DNA of 5,029 bases from JAWLCG01 sp041687295 (lineage in GTDB: Bacteria; Planctomycetota; Phycisphaerae; SM23-33; FEN-1343), in assembly GCA_041687295.1 (NCBI GenBank), contig JAWLCG010000356.1, positions 1 to 5,029 on the forward strand, in the 5' to 3' direction. The notes below the pieces were generated by a model. That model was not told the origin of the DNA, ran no database searches, and was given only the letters and a program-made list of their open reading frames with translations. Positions 1 through 4,982 of the stretch are shown one piece after another (position 1 is the first letter of the stretch; every line of letters starts with the position of its first letter). The translations under genes and the position numbers were made by a program.

Positions 1-130
1 CCCTCGCGCCCCATCCGCACACCCGCCGCCCGGTGCTCGTTGCCGCCTGCTGACGTGACCAATTGAGCAACAGGCCCGGCATTCCGTGGGCTTGGGCCGG
101 CGGGTCGCGCTGGGGCAATCGACAGGCGGG
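1..130. other. Flank downstream of pta, no supported gene
   Basis: This stretch lies 3' of the pta stop codon and runs to the window edge. All three plus-strand frames reach stops within about the first 70 bases, so it could hold only the last 16-21 codons of a plus-strand gene entering from the left. On the minus strand an ATG at 14-12 could begin a downstream gene, but only a few codons are visible and no clear Shine-Dalgarno precedes it. I see no hairpin followed by a T-run that would make a convincing pta terminator. An acetate kinase gene, the usual partner of pta, cannot be recognised here. Confidence 0.5.
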
Positions 131-1141
131 CTAGGCCTTGGCGGCGGCCTGGCAGGCGGTGATAGCGGCGACCTGTACGATGTCGCTGACGCTGCAGCCA
201 CGGGACAGGTCGTTGACCGGCTTGGCCAGGCCCTGCAGCAGCGGGCCCAGGGCCGTCGCCTTGCCGAGGCGCTCGACGAGCTTGTAGGCGATGTTGCCGC
301 AGGAGAGGTCCGGGAAGACCAGCGTGTTGGCGTGCCCGGCGACGGAGGAGTCCTTGACCTTCCGCTCGGCGATGGAGGGGATGACGGCGGCGTCGAGCTG
401 CAGTTCGCCGTCGACCTTGAGCTCGGGGGCCCGCTGGCGGACCTCGGCGGTGGCGGCGATGACCTTCTCGACGGCCGGGCTGGTGGCCGAGCCCTTGGTC
501 GAGAAGCTCAGCATGGCCACGCGGGGCTCGACGTCGAGCAGGGCGCGGCAGGAGTCGGCGGCGGCGATGGCGATGTCGGCCAGCTGCGAGGCGGTCGGCT
601 CGGGCACGACGCCGGTGTCGGCGAAGATGATCGCGCCGTTGACGCCGATGTCCTTGACGATGGTGTCCATCAGGCTGCAGGAGCTGACGGTCTTGTTGCC
701 CTTCTTGGTGCCGATGCCGTAGATGGCTGCGCGGACGGTGACGGCCGTCGGGCTGGCCGAGCCGGCCACCATGCCGTCGGCGTGGCCATGGTTGACCATG
801 AGGGCGGCGAAGTAGCTGGGGTGCTCGTCGAGCAGGTCGGCGGCGGCCTGGGCGGTCATGCCGCGGTGCTTGCGCCGCTCGAGGAGCGTCTCGATGTACT
901 GCTCGCGCCGCGCGTCGCTGCGGTAGTCGACCAGCTCGACGCCCTCGAGGCTGACGCCAAGGCTCTTGGCACTGGCCCCGATGGCGGCGGGGTCGCCCAG
1001 CAGCGTGAGCCGCCCGAGCTTCTGGGCCATGAACTCGCTGGCCGCTCGCACGACCCGCTCGTCCTCGGCCTCGGGCAGGACGATATGGGCCCCGATACGC
1101 CGGGCCCGGTCCAGAATACTCTCTACGACATTTTTCCCCAT
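131..1141 (-). CDS. pta: Phosphate acetyltransferase (phosphotransacetylase)
   Basis: The 336-residue protein is the usual size for the short, catalytic-domain-only form of Pta. The enzyme reversibly converts acetyl-CoA and phosphate to acetyl phosphate and CoA in the cytoplasm. Motifs run in family order: LPEAEDERVVRAA (22-34), DGMVAGSASPTAVTVRAA (122-139), KGNKTVSSCSLM (147-158), FADTGVVPEPTASQLADIA (173-191), DGELQLDAA (244-252), NTLVFPDLSCGNIAYKL (272-288) and LGPLLQGLAKPVNDLSRGCS (298-317). S313, R314 and D320 have the spacing of the catalytic Ser309/Arg310/Asp316 of the Methanosarcina enzyme, and R137 sits where a CoA-contacting arginine is expected. The ATG at 1141 was chosen because the family N terminus begins there (MGKNVVESILDRARR) and GAAGG lies 7 nt upstream. 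The frame stays open to 1324, but that extension resembles no part of Pta. The gene is divergent from the membrane-protein gene. Phosphate butyryltransferase is the main alternative; the C-terminal motifs favour Pta. Confidence 0.95.
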   Translation of the reverse strand: MGKNVVESILDRARRIGAHIVLPEAEDERVVRAASEFMAQKLGRLTLLGDPAAIGASAKSLGVSLEGVELVDYRSDARREQYIETLLERRKHRGMTAQAAADLLDEHPSYFAALMVNHGHADGMVAGSASPTAVTVRAAIYGIGTKKGNKTVSSCSLMDTIVKDIGVNGAIIFADTGVVPEPTASQLADIAIAAADSCRALLDVEPRVAMLSFSTKGSATSPAVEKVIAATAEVRQRAPELKVDGELQLDAAVIPSIAERKVKDSSVAGHANTLVFPDLSCGNIAYKLVERLGKATALGPLLQGLAKPVNDLSRGCSVSDIVQVAAITACQAAAKA

Positions 1142-1193
1142 CGCATTGCCTTCACACAAGGGAACCATTAGGATGCCCAGACCCAAACCGGGC

Positions 1194-1222
1194 ACCATAC
1201 TTTGGATGCGCGGTCTTTGCAA
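1194..1222 (-). promoter_or_regulatory. Candidate sigma-70-type promoter for pta
   Basis: Read on the minus strand, a TTGCAA hexamer (1217-1222, 4 of 6 matches to TTGACA) and a TATGGT hexamer (1194-1199, 4 of 6 matches to TATAAT) are separated by exactly 17 bp. Transcription would start near 1187 and give a leader of about 45 nt before the pta ATG. This is the best match I found in the divergent gap. It is inferred from consensus alone, and promoter consensus is poorly known for this phylum. Confidence 0.35.
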
Positions 1223-1268
1223 TGGGTATTCCCGGCCGGGCGCGGTCTTACGCATTCTTCGCGCGGTC
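1208..1268. repeat. Three phased direct repeats of GCGCGGTC in the divergent gap
   Basis: The octamer GCGCGGTC occurs at 1208-1215, 1240-1247 and 1261-1268, all in the same orientation. The first two copies extend to GCGCGGTCTT. Start-to-start distances are 32 and 21 bp, close to three and two helical turns, so all copies would face one side of the DNA. The first copy falls between the candidate -10 and -35 of pta. A 10-bp palindrome, CCCGGCCGGG (1231-1240), abuts the second copy. This could be an operator for one or both divergent genes, but no regulator is encoded nearby and the binding role is inference. Confidence 0.35.
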
Positions 1269-1303
1269 GGGGCCCGCTGACCAGCCCCCGGAGCCACGAA
1301 CGC

Positions 1304-2278
1304 ATGAACCACCACCGCTGGCATCTGCTGGAGAAACTCCAGGTGTACGTGGCGATCGTTGTGGGCCTGCTTGCCAGCTACTTCCTCGCCTGGCCGGTGC
1401 TGCGCCCGACGGGGCCCAACAACGTGCTGGTCTTCCTGGCGACCGGGTCAGCCGGCGGGCTTGTGCTGCTGGCGGTGTGGGCCTGGCTACTGGCGGCCCT
1501 GTGCGCGATGCTGACGCCGTCGGCCCGGCCCGAGGGGGCGGTGCTGGCCACGCTGGTCGGCCTGGGCGGGCTGAGCCTGCAGAGCGACTCGCTTGGGCCG
1601 CTGCTGATGCTCCACAAGCACGACCTGGGCGCCCTGCTGAGCCCGATGGCGCTGGAGCTGATCGTGATGGTGCCGCTCCTGGCCGGGGTGGTCCTGGTGG
1701 TGCTGGCCGTGCGGCAGGGGCTGCGCCGCGTGGTGCCCGGGTGGGTCCGCCCGCCGGTCGACGTGCTCCGCGGGCCCGCGCCCGTCCAGGCCAAGCCCCA
1801 GCCGCGGCTGGACCTGGCCCTGGCCGAGCTCTACCGCAACCGCGCCGCCTGGCCTGCCCTGCGCAAGAGCGTGCTCGACGGCCTGCTGGTGGCGGGGGCG
1901 GCCTTCGTCATCACGCTGGGGGTGGCCTACCTGCTGGTGCCCATGGTGCTGTTCAACCCCGAGCGGGGGCAGATCCTCTTCGGCCTGGCGGTGGCGTTCT
2001 TCCTGGGCGGCCTGGCGGGCAACTGGCTGTTTCCGACGGGCATTACCGCCCCATCCTGGTTGGCGCCGATCGTGCTGGGGGCGTTCTACTTCATCCGCAA
2101 CGCCGGCCTGCCCTCGGGCGAGCTGGCCTGGACGCAGGTTCAGCCGCCGGCGGTGGCGCTGGCCCTGGACTGGCTGGTCGCCGGCTGCGGCGGGGCCATC
2201 GGCGGCTGCTGGCTGGCCGAACGCCTCCGCGACCTCCAGTACCTGCCCAAGCCCCAACCCCAACCCATGCCCGAATAG
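1304..2278 (+). CDS. Uncharacterised membrane protein with about eight transmembrane helices
   Basis: The product has 324 residues and I recognise no family. Hydrophobic stretches suggest transmembrane segments near residues 13-33, 41-70 (possibly a long helix or hairpin), 78-92, 115-136, 193-216, 224-243, 251-265 and 284-304. A basic, proline-containing loop of about 50 residues (137-190, with RQGLRRVV and RNRAAWPALRK) splits them into two groups of four and should be cytoplasmic by the positive-inside rule. The tail (311-324, LQYLPKPQPQPMPE) is polar and proline-rich. There is no cleavable signal peptide; the N terminus (MNHHRWHLLEKLQ) leads straight into the first helix. The ATG at 1304 was chosen because GGAG (1290-1293) lies 10 nt upstream and the first helix follows soon after. 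An in-frame ATG at 1202 would add 34 basic, non-conserved-looking residues. No catalytic motif, heavily charged helix or transporter signature is evident, so I propose no function. The gene is convergent with the radical SAM gene. Confidence 0.8.
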   Translation: MNHHRWHLLEKLQVYVAIVVGLLASYFLAWPVLRPTGPNNVLVFLATGSAGGLVLLAVWAWLLAALCAMLTPSARPEGAVLATLVGLGGLSLQSDSLGPLLMLHKHDLGALLSPMALELIVMVPLLAGVVLVVLAVRQGLRRVVPGWVRPPVDVLRGPAPVQAKPQPRLDLALAELYRNRAAWPALRKSVLDGLLVAGAAFVITLGVAYLLVPMVLFNPERGQILFGLAVAFFLGGLAGNWLFPTGITAPSWLAPIVLGAFYFIRNAGLPSGELAWTQVQPPAVALALDWLVAGCGGAIGGCWLAERLRDLQYLPKPQPQPMPE

Positions 2279-2307
2279 CCCCCCCGGACCGCTGCGGGGT
2301 CTCCGAC

Positions 2308-2323
2308 GAAACGAACCCAATTC
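2308..2323 (+). repeat. GAACCCAATTC repeat, copy 1
   Basis: The sequence is GAAACGAACCCAATTC, preceded by GAC. It matches copy 3 over 19 bases, including GACGAAAC upstream of the core. It starts 30 bases after the membrane-protein stop codon. The core (2313-2323) is 69 bp before the core of copy 2. Confidence 0.85.
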
Positions 2324-2332
2324 AGTGTCGCG

Positions 2333-2359
2333 TAACCCTCTTCGCAGTCCAAGGTTGCC
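2333..2359 (-). repeat. 27-nt spacer segment, inverted copy A
   Basis: Read on the minus strand this segment starts GGCAACCT, passes through ACTG and CGA, and ends AGGGTTA. It aligns with 2549-2575 on the plus strand with two one-base gaps and only a few mismatches. It sits between repeat copies 1 and 2, while its partner sits between copies 3 and 4. The two could pair in a transcript and enclose the central palindrome. Confidence 0.65.
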
Positions 2360-2376
2360 TGGAATTCCGGCGGCGC

Positions 2377-2392
2377 GAAACGAACCCAATTC
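2377..2392 (+). repeat. GAACCCAATTC repeat, copy 2
   Basis: This is an exact 16-base match to copy 1 (GAAACGAACCCAATTC), but here it is preceded by GGCGC. The bases after it (CCGCCCGGG) differ from those after the other copies, so the conserved unit ends at the final C. Confidence 0.85.
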
Positions 2393-2404
2393 CCGCCCGG
2401 GTCT

Positions 2405-2488
2405 GGGTGCCACGGCTGCGCTGTGTGCAGCCGTGCGATTGGCGCAATGCCGTCCGGCACGGCTGCAACCGGCGCAGCCGTGGCACCC
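2405..2488. repeat. Compound palindrome (REPIN-like double hairpin)
   Basis: The 16-base outer arms, GGGTGCCACGGCTGCG (2405-2420) and its exact reverse complement (2473-2488), enclose 11-bp inner arms (2426-2436 and 2457-2467). The octamer CACGGCTG or its complement CAGCCGTG therefore occurs four times in alternating orientation, at 2411, 2428, 2458 and 2475. This permits two folds. One is a single long nested stem. The other is two equal hairpins with 9-bp stems and 7-nt loops (2411-2435 and 2458-2482). The arrangement matches the REPIN idea: two short palindromes in opposite orientation that form a mobile unit. Lying between converging genes, it could also stop transcription from both sides. 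No T-run follows, so it is not a canonical intrinsic terminator. Confidence 0.8.
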
Positions 2489-2524
2489 GTCAGGCGGGGC
2501 GGATGGGCAGGGGGCGGTCCTGAC

Positions 2525-2540
2525 GAAACGAACCCAATTC
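2525..2540 (+). repeat. GAACCCAATTC repeat, copy 3
   Basis: The 16-base unit is identical to copies 1 and 2, and the upstream GAC is shared with copy 1. Its core (2530-2540) begins 148 bp after the core of copy 2, with the compound palindrome in between. The 7-bp inverted pair CGTCAGG (2488-2494) and CCTGACG (2519-2525) runs from the palindrome's last base to the first base of this copy. Confidence 0.85.
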
Positions 2541-2548
2541 GGTTTGAG

Positions 2549-2575
2549 GGCAACCTCTACTGACGAGAAGGGTTA
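2549..2575 (+). repeat. 27-nt spacer segment, copy B
   Basis: It runs from GGCAACCT to AGGGTTA and lies between repeat copies 3 and 4. It is the same element as 2333-2359 but in the opposite orientation. Because the GAACCCAATTC copies on either side keep one orientation, the two ends of the island are not a simple inversion of each other. Confidence 0.65.
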
Positions 2576-2596
2576 GGTTCGACTTCCGGGCTGTGG

Positions 2597-2610
2597 AACG
2601 AACCCAATTC
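2597..2610 (+). repeat. GAACCCAATTC repeat, copy 4, overlapping the stop codon
   Basis: The sequence is AACGAACCCAATTC, with GG upstream in place of the GA of the other copies. Its core (2600-2610) lies 70 bp after that of copy 3, nearly the same as the 69 bp between copies 1 and 2. Its last two bases are part of the TGA stop codon (2609-2611) of the minus-strand radical SAM gene, so the repeat directly abuts the coding sequence. Confidence 0.8.
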
Positions 2611-4930
2611 AGCGGGGCTGCCGGGCGGGGGGGCGGTAGGCGCACATGGGCTCGGCCGCCAGCATGTCGCCGGTGGCGGCGTAGGCCCGGGCGCGACAGC
2701 CGCCGCAGCGGTCGCGGAAGTCGCATCGGCCACAGGTGCCCTTGAGTTGCTCGTAATCTCGTAGCGAGCGAAAGGTTGCGCTATCGCGCCAGATAGCTGA
2801 AAGAGGCTCGCGGCGGATGTCGCCGGCCTCGACGGGCAGGTAGCCGCAGGGGAAGACCTTCCCGCGACAGCTGACGAAGGCCACGCCGATCCCGCCGAGG
2901 CAGCCCCGCGTGGCCGAGTGTAGCGGCGAGGCTGGCCGGGCGGGCTCCGCCGGCTCGTCGTCCCGCATCGCCCGCACGCGGAAGTAGTGGGGGGCGCAGG
3001 TCGCCTTCAGGGCCAGGCGGCTGTCGGCCTCGCGGTCGATGATCCACTCCAGCACCCGCTCGTACTGGGCCGGCGTGAGGCGCTGGGCCTCGTCCATCGC
3101 CGCCCCGCAACCCACGGGCACCAGCAGGAACAGGTGCAGGGCCACCGCCCCGACCCGCCGGGCCAGTGAGTGCAACTCGTTAAGGCGCTCAAGGTTGTGC
3201 CGGGAGATCGACGCGTTGATCTGCACCTCCACCCCGGCCGCCCGCAGGTGGGCGATGCCGTCCAGGGCGGCCCCGAAGCAGCCCGGCTGGCCGCGGAAGG
3301 CGTCGTGGGTGGTGGCGTCGGGCCCGTCGAGGCTCACGCTGACCCGGCGGATGGCCGCCTCGGCGATCCGCCCGGCCAGGAGGGCGTCCACCTGCGTGCC
3401 GTTGGTCGCCAGGGCCGTCGGCAGGTGCAGCCGGCGGGCGTGCTCGGCCAGCTCGAACCAGTCGCCCCGTAGCAGCGGCTCGCCGCCGCTGAAGACGAAT
3501 ACCGGCGGGGCGGGCTGGCCCCGGCCCAGTTCGGCCAGGTCGTCCAGCAGGGCCCGCGCCTCGGCGGTGCTCAGCTCGTCGGCCGGCGGCGCGTCGGTCT
3601 CGATCCGCCGGCAGTGGACGCAGCGGAGGTTGCACCGGCTGGTCGACTCCCAGAACAGCAGTCGCAGCGGCGGCACGGGGCCGGCGTCAGGTTGGCGGGG
3701 GGATGGGCTCATGCGGACGGGGCGCCGGTGGGGGCCAGGTAGGTCGGGGGCGGGGCGGATCTCCTCGTCGGTGAGGTAGCAGGCGGGGTCGTCGCCCCAC
3801 AGCTCGCCGGTGGCGGCCTCGGCCCGGGCACGGAAGTTGCCGTTGCACACATCCAGCCAGCGGCAGCGGCGGCATCGGCCGAGCAGGTGCTCCTTGCGGT
3901 CGCGCAGGGCCCGCAGCAGCGGCGGGGCCTGGTCGCCCCAGAGCCGGCTGAAGGGCGTCTGCAGGACGTTGCCCAGCACCTTGTCGCGCCAGAACTGGTC
4001 GGGGTGCACGTCGCCGTTCCAGCTGACGCAGCCAATGGCGTGCCCCGTGGAGTTGCCGCGGTTCATCCGCAGCAGCGCAAGTGCCTCGGCCGCCCTGGCC
4101 GGGTCCTCGCGGAGCAGGCGAAGGTAGACGTAGGGCCCGTCGGCGTGGTTGTCGACGGTGAGCACCTCGACGGGCCGCCCCGCCTCGTGCAGCCGGCGGG
4201 TGCGGTCCATCAGCGTGTCCAGCAGGGCCCGTGTGGCTGGGTGCGACAGGTCGTCGCCGGCCAGCTCGGCCCCCCGGCCGGTGTAGACGAGGTGGTAGAA
4301 GCACACCCGGGGGATGCCCTCGCGCTCGATCAGGTCGAAGATGCCGGGCACCTCGTGCACGTTGTGACGGGTGACGGTCATCCGCAGGCCCACCTTGACG
4401 CCGCGGTCGCGACAGGCCCGGATGCCGGCCAGGGCGGCCCCGAAGGCGCCCCCCTGGCCGCGGAAGCGGTCGTGCGTGGCCTCCAGGCCGTCGAGGCTGA
4501 CGCCGACGTAGCTCAGCCCCGCCTCGGCCAGCCGATCGGCCAGGGCGGCGTCGATCCGCGTGCCGTTGGTGGAGAGCACCGCCCGCAGGCCGCCCGCGCG
4601 GGCGTGGGCGACCAGCTCCAGGATGTCAGGCCGCAGCAGCGGCTCGCCGCCGCTGAACAGCACCACCGGACAGCCGAAGCCCGCCAGGTCGTCCAGCAGG
4701 GCCTTGGCCTGGCCAGTCGACAGCTCGCCGGTGCCCGTCGCGTCGGCCGAGGCGCTGTAGCAGTGCGCGCAGCGAAGGTTGCAGCGGCGCGTGCAGTTGA
4801 ACACGACCACCGGCTTGCGGTCGCGACTGAACTGCAGCAGATGGCTGGGCAGCCGATCGCTCCGCCGGCCGTAACGCAGCGGGTCCGACGCCTCGACCGT
4901 GCCGCAGTAGAGCTTGGAAATCCCAATCAT
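2609..4930 (-). CDS. AhbC-AhbD fusion: tandem radical SAM/SPASM haem b synthesis enzyme
   Basis: This 773-residue protein contains two complete radical SAM enzymes. Half 1 (1-391) opens with MIGISKLYCGTVE and LPSHLLQFS, a signature I associate with AhbC/NirJ. It has CNLRCAHC (C50, C54, C57), FSGGEPLLR (92-100), SLDG (145-148) and a SPASM-type tail (C301, C353, C356, C362, C384, with CNGNFR and ACYLTDEEI). Half 2 (about 420-773) has LLFWESTSRCNLRCVHCRR (C433, C437, C440), FSGGEPLLR (480-488), KATCAPHYFR (642-651), GCLGGIGVAF and FPCGYLPVEAGD, then C733, C736, C742, C745 and C763, as in AhbD. A proline-rich linker (392-420) joins them. AhbC removes two acetate side chains from didecarboxysiroheme to give Fe-coproporphyrin III; AhbD decarboxylates two propionates of that to give haem b. 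The enzymes are cytoplasmic, need anaerobiosis and bind 4Fe-4S clusters. The ATG at 4930 has GGAGGG 5 nt upstream. M407 in the linker lacks a ribosome site. NirJ-type haem d1 enzymes are the main alternative, but I see no other d1 genes here. Confidence 0.87.
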   Translation of the reverse strand: MIGISKLYCGTVEASDPLRYGRRSDRLPSHLLQFSRDRKPVVVFNCTRRCNLRCAHCYSASADATGTGELSTGQAKALLDDLAGFGCPVVLFSGGEPLLRPDILELVAHARAGGLRAVLSTNGTRIDAALADRLAEAGLSYVGVSLDGLEATHDRFRGQGGAFGAALAGIRACRDRGVKVGLRMTVTRHNVHEVPGIFDLIEREGIPRVCFYHLVYTGRGAELAGDDLSHPATRALLDTLMDRTRRLHEAGRPVEVLTVDNHADGPYVYLRLLREDPARAAEALALLRMNRGNSTGHAIGCVSWNGDVHPDQFWRDKVLGNVLQTPFSRLWGDQAPPLLRALRDRKEHLLGRCRRCRWLDVCNGNFRARAEAATGELWGDDPACYLTDEEIRPAPDLPGPHRRPVRMSPSPRQPDAGPVPPLRLLFWESTSRCNLRCVHCRRIETDAPPADELSTAEARALLDDLAELGRGQPAPPVFVFSGGEPLLRGDWFELAEHARRLHLPTALATNGTQVDALLAGRIAEAAIRRVSVSLDGPDATTHDAFRGQPGCFGAALDGIAHLRAAGVEVQINASISRHNLERLNELHSLARRVGAVALHLFLLVPVGCGAAMDEAQRLTPAQYERVLEWIIDREADSRLALKATCAPHYFRVRAMRDDEPAEPARPASPLHSATRGCLGGIGVAFVSCRGKVFPCGYLPVEAGDIRREPLSAIWRDSATFRSLRDYEQLKGTCGRCDFRDRCGGCRARAYAATGDMLAAEPMCAYRPPARQPR

Positions 4931-4935
4931 GCAGG

Positions 4936-4941
4936 CCCTCC
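4936..4941 (-). promoter_or_regulatory. Strong Shine-Dalgarno for the AhbC-AhbD gene
   Basis: On the minus strand, GGAGGG lies 5 nt before the ATG at 4930. It is the strongest ribosome-binding match in the window. It fixes the start at the residue where the conserved MIGISKLYCGT begins, so no upstream extension is needed. Confidence 0.75.
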
Positions 4942-4953
4942 ATTGCGCTGTCC

Positions 4954-4982
4954 ATGATACGCGTTTGGCCCGGGGCGAACAA
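4954..4982 (-). promoter_or_regulatory. Candidate promoter for the AhbC-AhbD gene
   Basis: On the minus strand TATCAT (4954-4959, 5 of 6 matches to TATAAT) lies 17 bp downstream of TTGTTC (4977-4982, which keeps only the TTG of TTGACA). A start near 4947 would leave a leader of only about 17 nt, just enough to contain the Shine-Dalgarno. A perfect 12-bp palindrome, GCCCGCGCGGGC (4985-4996), sits 2 bp upstream of the -35 and could be a regulator site, though GC-rich palindromes arise easily by chance here. Confidence 0.4.

Larger units (their letters stand above)
2279..2608. other. Repeat-filled convergent intergenic region
   Basis: These 330 bases separate the ends of two converging genes and hold no convincing gene. 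Short open frames exist on both strands, but their translations are simply the repeat read in different frames (KRTQF, RNEPNS, ETNPIQ). The region contains four copies of an AT-richer motif (AACGAACCCAATTC), a 27-nt segment in two inverted copies, and a central compound palindrome. A weak hairpin (2282-2299, CCCCG stem) follows the upstream stop codon but has no T-run. Since transcription enters from both sides, the central palindrome is the best candidate for a bidirectional transcription barrier. Confidence 0.7.

Noticed and set aside
86..1171. Long plus-strand open frame (361 codons) across pta
   Set aside because: It is antisense to a gene with unmistakable Pta motifs. Its translation is glycine/aspartate-rich low-complexity sequence, typical of a high-GC shadow frame.
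1142..1324. N-terminal extension of Pta back to 1324
   Set aside because: The added 61 residues would overlap the start of the divergent gene and resemble no part of Pta. The ATG at 1141 has its own ribosome site and matches the family N terminus.
1222..2523. Plus-strand frame (433 codons) overlapping the membrane protein and running into the repeats
   Set aside because: It is rich in Ala, Gly, Pro and Arg without domains and is out of frame with a well-formed membrane protein. Its tail is translated repeat sequence (ETNPIQ, ETNPIP).
2325..2576. Small plus-strand frame of 83 codons containing RNEPNS and KRTQFG
   Set aside because: Its peptide is the GAACCCAATTC repeat and palindrome read as codons. 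There is no ribosome site, and the same repeat appears in other frames in the same region.
2571..2590. tRNA-like T-arm (GGTTCGACTTCC resembles a B-box)
   Set aside because: No acceptor stem, anticodon arm or D-arm can be folded around it. The match is short and lies in repeat sequence.
2308..2610. CRISPR array
   Set aside because: There are only four units of about 16 bases. The spacing is unequal (69, 148, 70 bp), two spacers are related to each other, and no cas genes are present.
2609..4930. Two separate radical SAM genes with a translational restart at M407 (3712)
   Set aside because: No stop codon occurs between the halves, and no Shine-Dalgarno precedes the internal ATG. A single fused product is the simpler reading, although internal initiation cannot be excluded.
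3887..4957. Long plus-strand open frame (356 codons) across the first half of the radical SAM gene
   Set aside because: It is the complement of conserved AhbC codons and has no recognisable domain; it is open only because stop codons are rare in GC-rich DNA.
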